Shown: positions 26,087-34,925, numbered from the stretch's first letter. The stretch is 64,000 nucleotides of DNA from Sphingomonas telluris (GCF_022568775.1 NZ_JAKZHW010000001.1:1860001-1924000); one strand, 5' to 3'. The notes: generated by a model not told the origin, from the letters alone. Made by a program: numbers and translations.

Positions 26087-26656
26087 GTGAATACCGCGGC
26101 GGGGTCGCGCGACCCTGGCGACATCGATGGGGGCATAGCCGAACGCGTTGCGAAGCTGAGCGCTGGCCAGCTCGACTGCCTGTTGCTGGTCGACCAGCAT
26201 CTCTCATCCAAGGAAATTGCGGCCGAGCTCAACATCTCTCCGCACACGGTCGATCAGCGCATCCGAATCGCCCTCCAGGCGCTCGGTGTGGAGCGCCGCA
26301 CGCATGCTGCGCGGATCGTCTCACAGTATCACGGACCATATCAGCGATTGATACATCAATCGCCGTACATTGAGGGCTCCCACTCCCCCGAGCATTCAGC
26401 CGGGGCGGTCAGTCATCAGATTCGGCACGCTGATCGCACAGGGGAGGCCGGGGGCCCGGACTTCAAAACCGAGCAGAGGCCCGCAGCTTCCTGGTCTTCC
26501 CTGTCTTTGCCGTTCGCAACGAGGAGTCATCCCCGGAACGAGATGAGCGTCGGCCTCCGGCTGCTCTGGATATTCCTGATCGCGACGGGCGCAGCCTTTT
26601 CAGCGGGCATGTATCTCGCAGGGCTCGAAAGTCTCGCCAGGCTTCTGAAGAGCTAG
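26087..26656 (+). CDS. LuxR-type HTH protein with C-terminal membrane helix
   Basis: This 189-aa protein starts at GTG 26087, preceded by GGAGAA; a TTG at 26069 is possible. An N-terminal LuxR/GerE HTH (residues about 15-75: LSAGQLDCLLLV, SSKEIAAELNISPHTVDQRI) is followed by a low-complexity linker and a single C-terminal membrane helix (LLWIFLIATGAAFSAGMYLAG). There is no receiver or autoinducer domain. The order HTH-linker-helix implies a membrane-tethered DNA-binding protein with the HTH in the cytoplasm. Similar proteins recur in sphingomonads (recall); the signal is unknown. Confidence 0.83.
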   Translation: MNTAAGSRDPGDIDGGIAERVAKLSAGQLDCLLLVDQHLSSKEIAAELNISPHTVDQRIRIALQALGVERRTHAARIVSQYHGPYQRLIHQSPYIEGSHSPEHSAGAVSHQIRHADRTGEAGGPDFKTEQRPAASWSSLSLPFATRSHPRNEMSVGLRLLWIFLIATGAAFSAGMYLAGLESLARLLKS

Positions 26657-26727
26657 TCGAAACCACGTTCCTTCTCATTTCGGCAACCATCTCCGCGCCA
26701 GTGTATCCGCGCGGAAAGGAGCCAGTC

Positions 26728-27069
26728 ATGCGCAAGCATCAGATTGAAAACGCCGCATTCGAAGTCGCCACCCAGGTCCGTGCAGTCGAAGACAGCATCG
26801 ACTCTGCGCTAGCCGAAATGGCTGAGCTGCAGGCGCGCATCATGCGTGCAAACAGCGTCGCTCGCACGGGGTTCGGCACCGTCCACCCCGTGCTCCAGCA
26901 GCTTGCTGCTGCCGTGTCGGGCCTCGTCGATGCCAGAGGCTCAGTCGTCGGCTGCCACGCCGCGCTGGCCGATGCCAAGGGCAAGGTACCGGGTCTTCGT
27001 ACAGTCGGCTTCGGCGATGGCGAAGAATGCCCAAAGACCGCAGTCGCCGATCTGCGTATTGTAGCTTGA
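26728..27069 (+). CDS. Small helical hypothetical protein
   Basis: This 113-aa protein from ATG 26728 has the SD AAAGGAG. The first half is helical (EVATQVRAVEDSIDSALAEM, LQARIMRANS). A Gly/Ala-rich second half includes VHPVLQQLAAAVSGLVDARG and ends TAVADLRIVA. There is no signal peptide or membrane segment. It looks like a cytosolic small protein of the kind found in sphingomonads next to prophage-less core loci. Function unknown. Confidence 0.65.
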   Translation: MRKHQIENAAFEVATQVRAVEDSIDSALAEMAELQARIMRANSVARTGFGTVHPVLQQLAAAVSGLVDARGSVVGCHAALADAKGKVPGLRTVGFGDGEECPKTAVADLRIVA

Positions 27070-27112
27070 TAGGATCGCCGGCTCGGCCGCAGGTTGAGCC
27101 GGCTATTCACCC

Positions 27113-27550
27113 ATGCTGAGCCCGCCCATCTACTATACGATCCTCACGATCGTTTGCCTCTTCGCCTTCTGGCAGGGGAGAGCCGACGAGCGTGCGGCAG
27201 CGGCGATTTGCGTCCTCGCAACCGTCGCGAGCAACCTCGTGTATCAACCGACGAAGAGCTCTTACGCGGGGGTCGAAGTCGGCGTGTTCGTGGTCGACAC
27301 GCTGACGTTGGTAGGCTTCACCTTGATCGCCCTTCGATCCGAGCGGTTCTGGCCGCTCTGGTTGGCGGGGCTTCAACTCACGACGGTCTTCTCTCACTTG
27401 CTGAAGGCCATCCAGCTCGACCTCATGCCGCAGGCCTATGCGGCGGCGGCCCGGTTCTGGGCCTATCCCATCTTCCTGATCATCGTGGTCGGCACCTGGC
27501 GTGCTGGTCGCAGGCGGCTGAGCGAACGGCGGCAGGCCGCTCTCGCCTAG
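27113..27550 (+). CDS. Hypothetical integral membrane protein
   Basis: This 145-aa protein has four hydrophobic segments (IYYTILTIVCLFAFWQG; AAICVLATVASNLVY; VFVVDTLTLVGFTLIAL; FWAYPIFLIIVVGTW). It is probably an inner-membrane protein. There is no catalytic motif and the family is not recognised beyond similarity of form to sphingomonad hypothetical proteins. It is co-directional with rlmB, 43 nt upstream. Confidence 0.7.
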   Translation: MLSPPIYYTILTIVCLFAFWQGRADERAAAAICVLATVASNLVYQPTKSSYAGVEVGVFVVDTLTLVGFTLIALRSERFWPLWLAGLQLTTVFSHLLKAIQLDLMPQAYAAAARFWAYPIFLIIVVGTWRAGRRRLSERRQAALA

Positions 27551-27593
27551 CCTGCGGGTTGCGCTAGGCGCGCTCCAATCGCATGGGGACGCA

Positions 27594-28337
27594 ATGTCCC
27601 GACGCAAGAAGTCGCATCAGAGCCACGGCACCCCCAACCGCCCCCGGTTCTGGGGCAAGCACGCCGTCGCGGCTGCGCTCGACAATCCGCGGCGCAAGAT
27701 CCTCCGCGCTTGGGCGACCCGCGAGGCCGCGGAATTCATGCAGTTCCCGAAGGAGGTTCAGGTCACCCTGGCCGACGTCGCGGACCTCGGCAGGCTTGTG
27801 CCGCACGACGCGCCGCATCAGGGCGTGGTCGTTGAACTCGAACCGCTCGAGGACGTCTGGCTCGACGATGTTTTGGCCGAGGCGCCCGAGCGCGCGGTGC
27901 TCCTGGTTCTCGACCAGGTCACCGACCCGCACAACGTCGGCGCGATCCTGCGTTCGGCGGCAGCCTTCGGAGCGATCGGCATCGTGACGCAGGACAGGCA
28001 TTCTCCCCCGGAAAGCGGCGCATTGGCAAAGGCGGCTTCAGGCGCGCTGGAGCGCGTTCCCTGGGCACGCGTCGTCAACCTCGCCCGCGCGCTGGAGCAG
28101 ATCGGAGAGGCCGGCTTCTGGCGCATCGGCCTTGCCGGAGAAGCGGACACGGACTTGAAGGACGCGCTCGGGCCGCCACGCGTGGCCCTGGTGCTCGGAG
28201 CGGAGGGACCCGGCATGCGGCTCAACACGCGCGAGCATTGCGATGCGCTCGCCAAGCTACCCATCAGCAATGCCATCGAGAGCCTGAACGTGTCCAACGC
28301 GGCTGCCGTCGCCCTCTATGCGGCGAGCGTAGCCTGA
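27594..28337 (+). CDS. rlmB: 23S rRNA (guanosine-2251-2'-O)-methyltransferase RlmB
   Basis: This 247-aa SpoU/TrmH-family knotted methyltransferase starts with an Arg/Lys-rich segment and an L30e-like substrate-binding domain (about 18-85: WGKHAVAAALDNPRRKILRA). The SPOUT domain has motif 1 LDQVTDPHNVGAILRSAAAFG (broken across the helix), motif 2 LVLGAEGPGMR and motif 3 IPISNAIESLNVSNAA. It uses SAM. The stop overlaps the ATG of the glycosylase gene by one base. Confidence 0.93.
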   Translation: MSRRKKSHQSHGTPNRPRFWGKHAVAAALDNPRRKILRAWATREAAEFMQFPKEVQVTLADVADLGRLVPHDAPHQGVVVELEPLEDVWLDDVLAEAPERAVLLVLDQVTDPHNVGAILRSAAAFGAIGIVTQDRHSPPESGALAKAASGALERVPWARVVNLARALEQIGEAGFWRIGLAGEADTDLKDALGPPRVALVLGAEGPGMRLNTREHCDALAKLPISNAIESLNVSNAAAVALYAASVA

Positions 28338-28960
28338 TGGTGCGCACGACCCACGCGCTTCACGAAAGCCTCGATGAACTCGCCCGGCTTGAGCCCGCCT
28401 TTGCAGCGGTTCTCGAGCAACACGGACGGCCAGAGCCACGCAACAGTCCTCCGGGTGCGACGACCTTGTTGCGGACTATCGTTGGCCAGCAGGTCAGCGT
28501 CGCTGCCGCCCGGTCGATGTGGAACAAGCTCGAGGCCGCCTACGGCTCGCCTCCCGACCTCAAACGCATCCTGAACGCGACGGACGAGGAACTGCGTGAG
28601 GCGGGCATCTCACGCCAGAAGGCGGGCTATGCGCGCAGCCTTGCCGACCTTGTGCTGTCCGGAGAACTGAACCTCGACGCCCTGCCTGCTGACGACGAGG
28701 AGGCGATCGAGCTGCTGACGCGGATCAAGGGCATCGGCCGCTGGTCCGCGGAAATCTATCTGCTGTTCGCGGAGGGAAGGCGCGACGTCTGGCCTGCGGG
28801 CGATCTCGCCGTGCAAGTCTCGATCGGTCGCCTGCTGGGCCTGGATGACAAGCCTTCGGAGAAGCAGCTGCGCGAAATCGCCGAGCGCTGGCGTCCTCAC
28901 CGCGGAGCCGCCGCGGTGCTCGCCTGGCACAGCTACAATTCGGTAGGAACGGCGCTTTAG
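28337..28960 (+). CDS. DNA-3-methyladenine glycosylase (AlkA-like, HhH-GPD)
   Basis: This 207-aa protein starts at ATG 28337. It has the HhH-GPD fold: LLRTIVGQQVSVAAARSMW, helix-hairpin-helix RIKGIGRWSAEIYLL, and the catalytic Asp in WPAGDLAVQ. It removes alkylated purines to start base-excision repair. The short length without the AlkA N-terminal domain resembles MAG/AlkA2-type enzymes. It is translationally coupled to rlmB and ends one base before the stop of the convergent gene. Confidence 0.93.
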   Translation: MVRTTHALHESLDELARLEPAFAAVLEQHGRPEPRNSPPGATTLLRTIVGQQVSVAAARSMWNKLEAAYGSPPDLKRILNATDEELREAGISRQKAGYARSLADLVLSGELNLDALPADDEEAIELLTRIKGIGRWSAEIYLLFAEGRRDVWPAGDLAVQVSIGRLLGLDDKPSEKQLREIAERWRPHRGAAAVLAWHSYNSVGTAL

Positions 28961-30283
28961 CTACTTGCGGACGCGAACCGTGTGTTCGTGCGCGCCGAGG
29001 CCGTTGTAGTTGCGCGCACCCTCGGCGACGACCAGCGGGGCCATCTTTTCGCCCGACGAATTGCGACCGACGATGTAGCTGGCGGATGTCTGCCCCTCAC
29101 CGCCGCTCCAGCGATAAAGGGCGTTGAAGCCGATGAGCGGCACGAACAGGTTCCTGCCGCCCGCCTCGAAAATCCTCATCTGGTCACGCGCGACCGTCGT
29201 CGAGCTGCGGAAGGACATGCGCTGCAGCGGCGGGATCAGCGGAACCCGCTCGCCCTGTGCGACCGGATTGGCGAAAAAGGCCGCCATCGCCTCGTCCTGG
29301 TCCGCGCCTGCGTTGAACAGCGAGGCTTCGATCAGAACCTCGCGCGCCGGTGCGCTTCCCGAATTGAATACGGTCACGTCGAAGTGGACGGTCGCCTTGT
29401 CGCCGTCGATCACCGCGCTCGTCGGCGTGAACTCGATATCCAGCCACGGACGCAGGCGCGAAGACACGAGCCCAACGGAGGGCGGCGGAGGCGCCGGCTC
29501 GGGCCGGACGTCCACGTCGGGCATGGCCCTGAGCCGCGTCGACACGATACCGCCCATGACCGGAGCCTCCGGAATAGGCGAACGCCGCGCTTGAGGCGGA
29601 GTTGGCGCCGGGCGAGGTGCAGGGCGAGCCGGCGGAGAGGGAGGCGGGGCGAGTTCGAAGGCCGACCCATCCGCGCCAGCGCCGGCGAAAGCGTAGCGCT
29701 CGCGAGGCCGACGGAAGTACCAAACGGCCGCACCGGCTGCAGACAGCAGCGCCAGGAGCCACGGCCAAAGGGCAAGCGCGCCGCCCTGAACCTCCGTCGA
29801 GGTCGGCACGAACGGCTCGGCCTCCGGCGTTGCCACGGGCTGTGTCGTGACCGGGGCCGGAGTGAAAGTCGACGGTCCCGAATTGCCGCTCAGCGAGCCG
29901 AAGTTCAGCCCACCCGTGGAGCCTTGGGCGGTCCGCGCCTGCGCGGTGTTCCGCTCCACGGCGTTCGATGCGACGGCACGCGAAGGCTGCGCAGCCGGAT
30001 TGGCTCTGGGCTCGGAAGGCCCGGCGGCAGCGACAGACTGGCTCGGCGCGGACTGCGGCTGTGCCGGAGTCTCGGCGCGGCGCGTGACCGTCCCGGACAG
30101 CGAGAAATTGCGCAGCTGTGCCGGACCCACGGCGTCCGGAGTCTCGGACGTCGTGGGTGGCGGAACGTTGGGGCGCGGAACGGCGTCGTCGGAAGCCGCA
30201 TCCTGGGCGTGCGCGGGCGCAGCAAAGACCGTCGCAAGCGCCACGGCCGCCGGAATCACGCGCAATCTAGACTTCATCCTCAC
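28961..30283 (-). CDS. Exported, membrane-anchored Pro-rich hypothetical protein
   Basis: This 440-aa protein (ATG at 30283; Met3 is an alternative start) has a signal peptide ending AHAQ (about residue 27), a Pro/Ala/Ser-rich periplasmic linker (30-165), one membrane helix (ALWPWLLALLSAAGAAVWYF, 170-190), a second Pro-rich linker and a beta-rich C-terminal domain (about 285-440: KATVHFDVTVFNSGSAPAREV). Strand patterns resemble CARDB/immunoglobulin-like folds, but the family is not recognised. The C-terminal domain would lie in the cytoplasm if the signal is cleaved. Confidence 0.75.
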   Translation of the reverse strand: MRMKSRLRVIPAAVALATVFAAPAHAQDAASDDAVPRPNVPPPTTSETPDAVGPAQLRNFSLSGTVTRRAETPAQPQSAPSQSVAAAGPSEPRANPAAQPSRAVASNAVERNTAQARTAQGSTGGLNFGSLSGNSGPSTFTPAPVTTQPVATPEAEPFVPTSTEVQGGALALWPWLLALLSAAGAAVWYFRRPRERYAFAGAGADGSAFELAPPPSPPARPAPRPAPTPPQARRSPIPEAPVMGGIVSTRLRAMPDVDVRPEPAPPPPSVGLVSSRLRPWLDIEFTPTSAVIDGDKATVHFDVTVFNSGSAPAREVLIEASLFNAGADQDEAMAAFFANPVAQGERVPLIPPLQRMSFRSSTTVARDQMRIFEAGGRNLFVPLIGFNALYRWSGGEGQTSASYIVGRNSSGEKMAPLVVAEGARNYNGLGAHEHTVRVRK

Positions 30284-30421
30284 CCGCTTAACTGCCTGAA
30301 GTGCGCCGCCGCCTTGTCCGCGGCAGCGACTCCGTCGCTTTGACGTCCAATTCGCCGTACTTCAAGCACAGGGTGGATGAACCGCAGCCATCCAGCGACG
30401 AAAATCGCTGAATCGAGTGTT

Positions 30422-31114
30422 CTAGCGCGCGTCGACCAGAACGAGCTCGGCATCTTCGGTCGCCGTGACGGTGACCTTGTCCTCCCCGGTGATCGCCACG
30501 CCGTCGCGCTTCTCGGCCGTTGTGCCGTTCACTTCGACCTTGGCACTGGGCACGAGGTAGAGGTGCCGCGACGGGTCGACCGAATATTCCAGCGTCTCGC
30601 CGGCCTTCAGCGTGGCTCCGAGAATCCGCGCATCGGAATTGATGTGCAGGACGTCGTGGTCGCCGTTGCAGCTGGCGAGCAGCTGGAACTGACCCTCGCG
30701 GGTTTCCTTCGGGAAGGGCTTGGCGCCCCAGCTCGGCTGGGCGTTCGGCTTGTCGGTCTCGATCCAGATTTGGAAGAGAGTCGTGTCCTCGTCCTCGAGA
30801 TTATATTCGGCGTGGGTCACGCCCGTGCCGGCGCTCATCACCTGCACGTCACCCGCGCCGGTGCGGCCTTTGTTACCCATCGAGTCCTGGTGCGTGATCG
30901 CGCCGGTGCGGACATAGGTAATGATCTCCATGTCCCGGTGCGGGTGCGGCGGGAAGCCGGACTTCGCGGCGATCTTGTCGTCGTTCCAGACGCGAATGCG
31001 GCCCCAGCCCATGCGGTTGGGATCGTAGTAGTTCGCGAAGGAAAAATGATGGCGGGCATCGAGCCAGCCGTGGTCGGCGTGGCCCAGCGAGTCAAATTTG
31101 CGGATGTCGATCAT
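30422..31114 (-). CDS. Pirin family protein (YhhW-like)
   Basis: This 230-aa bicupin has the pirin signature HHFSFANYYDPNRMGWG, the metal-site segment FPPHPHRDMEIITYV (His-x-His...Glu) and GAGDVQVMSAGTGVTHAEYN. YhhW/pirins bind Fe or Ni and some show quercetin 2,3-dioxygenase activity; the physiological role is unsettled. ATG 31114 is well placed (MIDIRKFDSLGHADHGWL). It is a single gene downstream of the gamma-carbonic anhydrase. Confidence 0.93.
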   Translation of the reverse strand: MIDIRKFDSLGHADHGWLDARHHFSFANYYDPNRMGWGRIRVWNDDKIAAKSGFPPHPHRDMEIITYVRTGAITHQDSMGNKGRTGAGDVQVMSAGTGVTHAEYNLEDEDTTLFQIWIETDKPNAQPSWGAKPFPKETREGQFQLLASCNGDHDVLHINSDARILGATLKAGETLEYSVDPSRHLYLVPSAKVEVNGTTAEKRDGVAITGEDKVTVTATEDAELVLVDAR

Positions 31115-31151
31115 GCGATGAAGGTGGCGAACCCGCTGAGGGCTTCAAGTG

Positions 31152-31676
31152 TCACGGAAGTAACTGCAGTCCGGAGGCGTAGCGGGCCGCCTTTTCGGCA
31201 TAGTGCGCAGCCGACAGGCGCAGGCCGGCTTTCTCCGCATCCGTCAGCGGACGGATCAGCCGCGCGGGCGCGCCGACAATGAGCCCGCCTTCCTCGAATC
31301 TCTTGCCCTCGGTGATCAGGGCATTGGCTCCGACCAGGCACTCCGGGCCGAGGAAGGCGCCGTTGAGGACGCGTGCGCCCATGCCGATCAGGCAATCGTC
31401 GGACACGGTGCAGCCGTGGAGGATCGCCTGATGGCCCACCGTCACCCGCGCGCCGATCGTCAGTGGGGCGCCCGGATCCGAATGACCAACGGCACCATCC
31501 TGGAAGTTCGTCTCCTCGCCAAGGATGATCGGCGTGTTATCAGCGCGGATGACGGCGCCGAACCAAACGCTTGCCCTCGCCGCCAGACGGACGTCTCCAA
31601 TGAGTTCGGCCGACGGCGCCGCCCAAGCCCCCTCAGCGAGCTGGGGTGAAAGGCCGTCGATCGCGTAAAGGCTCAT
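31152..31676 (-). CDS. Gamma-carbonic anhydrase family protein (YrdA-like)
   Basis: This 174-aa left-handed beta-helix protein from ATG 31676 (MSLYAIDGLSPQLAEG) has hexapeptide turns and the metal His set in GAVGHSDPGAP and VTVGHQAILHGCTV, followed by LIGMGARVLNGA. Members are trimers binding Zn or Fe; carbonic anhydrase activity is shown for few. The long upstream extension of the frame is a shadow over the next gene. The start overlaps the upstream stop (ATGA), so the two form an operon. Confidence 0.92.
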   Translation of the reverse strand: MSLYAIDGLSPQLAEGAWAAPSAELIGDVRLAARASVWFGAVIRADNTPIILGEETNFQDGAVGHSDPGAPLTIGARVTVGHQAILHGCTVSDDCLIGMGARVLNGAFLGPECLVGANALITEGKRFEEGGLIVGAPARLIRPLTDAEKAGLRLSAAHYAEKAARYASGLQLLP

Positions 31677-31972
31677 TCCTCGAACGCGCCCAGGAAGACT
31701 TCCTCCCCCGCGACGCCCTCCAGTTCCGCGTCGAGGCCGCGATATTCGACGCCGAACTGGTCCTCGAAGGCTTCGAAGTTGGCCAGGCCGTCCCAGCGGT
31801 CGAGGGTCAGCCACCAGCCGCCGCGTTCACAGGGACGGAGCAGCACAGTTCCCTGGTAGCCAAGTGCCTGCTCGAACAGGCGCGACCAGACCCCGTTGCC
31901 GGAATAGGCCTGCTCGAACTCCCGTTCACGCCCCTCGGCAGGACGGAACTTCCAGACGCGCACGTGGGTCAT
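31673..31972 (-). CDS. ABM-like dimeric alpha/beta-barrel protein
   Basis: This 99-aa protein opens MTHVRVWKFRPAEGREREFEQAY and contains WWLTLDRWDGLANFEAFE, the pattern of the antibiotic-biosynthesis-monooxygenase/dimeric-barrel superfamily. Members act as small oxygenases or as ligand-binding proteins; the catalytic role is not predictable. It overlaps the downstream gamma-carbonic anhydrase by 4 nt. Confidence 0.75.
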   Translation of the reverse strand: MTHVRVWKFRPAEGREREFEQAYSGNGVWSRLFEQALGYQGTVLLRPCERGGWWLTLDRWDGLANFEAFEDQFGVEYRGLDAELEGVAGEEVFLGAFEE

Positions 31973-32004
31973 GCCGACGCATTACACTCGCGAGCGGGTT
32001 CAAG

Positions 32005-32916
32005 TCATCCGCGCTGCGGCTCCGGCCTGATGAACACTCGCGCAAGCTCGGGATGACGATCGCGCAACCCGCCTTCGATCCGCCCGATAAGCTTCTCGAC
32101 GTCCGGGATCTTGAGGCTGTCGTCGAACTCCACGTCCATCGTCGCGATCACCTGGTCCGGCGCCATGTGCGTGGTCAGCACCCGGCTGACGCTACGGACG
32201 CAGCTCTCGCGGTTGGCGGCGTCGCGGATAGCTTTCTGAAGTTCCGGGTCCGCGCGCTCGCCGATCAGCAGGTTCTTGCTCTCGCGGGCGAGCACGATCG
32301 CGACTCCTCCCAAGACGAGCCCGATCAGGATCGATGCTGCGCCGTCGATCCACGGCGCGTCGAGCTCAACTGCCAGAGCAGTGCCGACCGCGGCGATAAC
32401 GATACCGATGAGCGCCGCGGAATCCTCGAACAGGACCATGAAAGACGTCGGGTCCTTGCTGACGCGAATGACATGCCAGAACGACCCGTCGCCCCTCGCC
32501 CGCTGGAACCCACGCCAGGCGACGAACCATGACGCTCCCTCAAAGATGAAGGCGAGGCCGAGCACGATGAAGTTGATGAAGGGCTTGGTGATCGCCTCGG
32601 GATGCCGGATGTGAACGATCCCCTCGTAGATCGAGATGCCCGCTCCGAGTGCGAAGATCAGCAAAGCGACGACGAAGCACCAGAAGTAGAGCTCGCGCCC
32701 GTAGCCGAACGGATGCACGTCGTCGGGAGGCTGCGTCGAACGATGCTGGCCGTAGAGCAGCAGCACCTCATTTCCGGTATCCACCAGCGAGTGGACGGCC
32801 TCGCTGAGCATGGCGGAGCTTCCCGTGATGGCGGCGGCGATCCCCTTGGTGACGGCAATCAGCAGGTTGCCGATCAGGGCGGCGATGATCGCCGGACGGG
32901 ATTCGCTCTTGGCCAC
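32005..32916 (-). CDS. Cation diffusion facilitator (CDF) transporter
   Basis: This 303-aa protein starts at GTG 32916. Six membrane segments are seen, with the metal-binding SEAVHSLVDTGNE in helix II and FEDSAALIGIVIAAVG in helix V, plus a C-terminal cytosolic ferredoxin-like domain ending RVFIRPEPQR. The longer helix II-III loop with GQHRSTQPPDDVHPFGYGRE is typical. It exports divalent metals (Zn, Fe or Co) by proton antiport; the metal is not assignable. Confidence 0.93.
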   Translation of the reverse strand: MAKSESRPAIIAALIGNLLIAVTKGIAAAITGSSAMLSEAVHSLVDTGNEVLLLYGQHRSTQPPDDVHPFGYGRELYFWCFVVALLIFALGAGISIYEGIVHIRHPEAITKPFINFIVLGLAFIFEGASWFVAWRGFQRARGDGSFWHVIRVSKDPTSFMVLFEDSAALIGIVIAAVGTALAVELDAPWIDGAASILIGLVLGGVAIVLARESKNLLIGERADPELQKAIRDAANRESCVRSVSRVLTTHMAPDQVIATMDVEFDDSLKIPDVEKLIGRIEGGLRDRHPELARVFIRPEPQRG

Positions 32917-33002
32917 CAGCGGAGAACCACCCCATCCGAGGAAGTTTCCGCGTCCGTAGCGATTTAGAAACCATTAGGATTTGCGGCGCAGGGTTGGCCG
33001 CA

Positions 33003-33539
33003 ATGAAGGTCAGTCCGGTCATTGCGCTTATCGTAGCGGCTCTCGCCCTCGTCCCGGACGAGGCGAACGCGGCCGCCTTTGTCGCGACCTCGGCAGGTCT
33101 CGATAACGTCAATGCGCGGATCCTGATGCTCCACAATACGGCACGAGCTGAAGTCGGCGCTCTGCCGCTGCAGTGGGATCCGAACCTGGCGATCGCGGCG
33201 GCATCCTACGGTCCAGCGCTCTCGCGCATTGGCCACCTTGTCCATTCGCCGCGCACCGGCCGCGAAAACCAGCGCGAGAATTTGTGGATGGGCCAGGACG
33301 GCCGTTTCCAGCCGGAGCAGATGGTCGGCGCGTGGACTGACGAGAAGCGGCTCTTCTACCCCGGCGCGTTTCCCAACGTCAGCCGCTCAGGGAACTGGGC
33401 AGACGTGGCCCACTATACGCAGATGATCTGGAAGACGACGACGCACGTCGGCTGCGCCATCTATCGCGACGGCACCTGGGACTATCTGATTTGCCGCTAT
33501 TCGCCGCCGGGCAATCGAGACGGTAATGTCGTTCCTTAG
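33003..33539 (+). CDS. Secreted CAP-domain (SCP/PR-1-like) protein
   Basis: This 178-aa protein from ATG 33003 has a signal peptide ending DEANAA. The CAP fold is shown by LHNTARAEVGALPLQWDPNLAIAA (written over two helices), the HLVHSP His, RENLWMG with the conserved Glu, and the signature AHYTQMIWKTTTHVGC, ending LICRYSPPGN. Bacterial members are extracellular or periplasmic with unknown substrates. Its TAG overlaps the stop of the convergent pfk inside a GTTCCTT-agta-AAGGAAC dyad (33531-33548). Confidence 0.93.
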   Translation: MKVSPVIALIVAALALVPDEANAAAFVATSAGLDNVNARILMLHNTARAEVGALPLQWDPNLAIAAASYGPALSRIGHLVHSPRTGRENQRENLWMGQDGRFQPEQMVGAWTDEKRLFYPGAFPNVSRSGNWADVAHYTQMIWKTTTHVGCAIYRDGTWDYLICRYSPPGNRDGNVVP

Positions 33540-34639
33540 TAAAGGAACATTGGCATACCCTCTACGCGCATGAGCTTCGCGCGGTAGATGGCGGGGTCAT
33601 AAAGGCCCGACACGTCGACGACCTTCTGGCCCTCTTCCAGCGTTCCGATCGGCACGTGGCAGTAATTGCCGTCCTTGAGCGCGACCATCCGGGCATACTC
33701 TTTGCGGGCGAGCAGCTGGATCGCCAGCGCTCCGAAGGCGAGGCCGACCATGCGGTCCATGGCGTCCGGCTCCCCTGCCCGCATCAGGTAGGCAAGCTCC
33801 TGAATGACGGTGCCCTGGCCGAGGCGCTGCTTGATCGCACGGCCGAGGCGGCGGCTGACGCTGATCTCCTCCCGCTCGCTCCCGGGGAGTGAGCGCATCG
33901 TATCGTCGCCATTGCCCTCGCCCGCGATGCGCGCCCCCTCGGAGATGACGCACATGGCGTAACCGGAGCCGCTCTCTTCCTTGTCGCGCTCCAGAAGAGG
34001 CAGGAGCACGTCGAGATCCGCGGGCACTTCGGCAATGACGGTGCGGTCAACCTGCGCGAGGAAGCCGGCAAGTAGGGCCGTCTCGCCGCTGCGCCGCCCG
34101 AACAGCTCGACGATGCCGATGCGCTCGTGGCTGCCGACCGTGGTCCGCAGGGCGTTGATGGCTTCAACCGAGCGGCTGACCGCCGTTGAGAAGCCGATGC
34201 AATAGTCGGTGCCGAAGACGTCGTTATCCATCGTCTTCGGAACGGAGACGACGGGGAAACCCTGCCGCGAAAGGTGCGCCGAAAAGCGCAAGGTGCCGTC
34301 ACCGCCCAGCGTGACCATTGCGTCAACGCCCAGCCGTTCGAGCGTGTGCATGACCTGCGTGGTCTTGTCGCCATCGGCGATCGTGCGCGGGTCGAGGCGC
34401 GAGGTGTGGAGGATGGTACCGCCCATGCGGTCGATGCCGCGGACGTTGTCGCGGGTCAGCGGCCGGCTGTTCGCCGCGATCGATGCGGGATCGTCGGGAT
34501 CGATCTCGAGAACGCCCTGCCAGCCGCGTTTGAAGCCGATGACTTCCCAGCCGAGGTCGTCGGCGGAAAGCGTGATCGAGCGAATGCAGGGGTTGAGCCC
34601 AGGCACATCGCCGCCGCCGGTCAGGATTCCGATCTTCAC
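33536..34639 (-). CDS. 6-phosphofructokinase (ATP or PPi dependent)
   Basis: This 367-aa enzyme starts at GTG 34639 (VKIGILTGGGDVPGLNPC). It phosphorylates fructose-6-phosphate. Motifs: GGGDVPGLN, TLGGDGTLRFS, the catalytic SVPKTMDNDVFGTD, and VGSHERIGIVELFGR. GGDG (Gly at the E. coli 104 position) is typical of ATP users, while the Lys of PKTMDND is typical of PPi users, so the phosphoryl donor cannot be settled by eye. The gene lies just left of the island, as the last chromosomal gene before the att repeat. Confidence 0.93.
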   Translation of the reverse strand: MKIGILTGGGDVPGLNPCIRSITLSADDLGWEVIGFKRGWQGVLEIDPDDPASIAANSRPLTRDNVRGIDRMGGTILHTSRLDPRTIADGDKTTQVMHTLERLGVDAMVTLGGDGTLRFSAHLSRQGFPVVSVPKTMDNDVFGTDYCIGFSTAVSRSVEAINALRTTVGSHERIGIVELFGRRSGETALLAGFLAQVDRTVIAEVPADLDVLLPLLERDKEESGSGYAMCVISEGARIAGEGNGDDTMRSLPGSEREEISVSRRLGRAIKQRLGQGTVIQELAYLMRAGEPDAMDRMVGLAFGALAIQLLARKEYARMVALKDGNYCHVPIGTLEEGQKVVDVSGLYDPAIYRAKLMRVEGMPMFLY

Positions 34640-34754
34640 TGCGCCCCCGCTTTCACCATCCGCGCGGCACAGCATTTAGGGAGCGGGTGTGTCAACTCGC
34701 CATCCGGCGGATCGTCATGCTCGTCATACCCCCGGGCATGACTGCGCGTGACGA

Positions 34755-34772
34755 TGGTGCCCAGGAGAGGAC
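34755..34772. repeat. attL-like direct repeat of the tRNA-Leu 3' end
   Basis: Eighteen bases identical to 46518-46535, covering the CCA, acceptor strand and part of the T arm of tRNA-Leu. The flanking bases differ at both ends. The remaining 34640-34925 holds no ORF. Confidence 0.85.
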
Positions 34773-34925
34773 CCAAACATCCATTCACCCATGTTCGCCA
34801 TGGTACAACTTCCTTTCGAAAAAGCTCTGTTTTACTGGGATTTCGTTCAGGGACGTTCATGGACGGTTGCTGCAATTCACTCTCGTGGGTAAGGCTCTGG
34901 GCAAGGCTTAAGCGTCGAGGAACCT

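Noticed and set aside
28982..30343. 453-codon frame opposite the Pro-rich exported protein
   Set aside because: Arg-rich low-complexity sequence produced by antisense reading of Pro/Ala codons.
34755..34772. Possible second tRNA-Leu at the left island border
   Set aside because: Only the 3' 18 bases are present; no D arm or anticodon arm follows.
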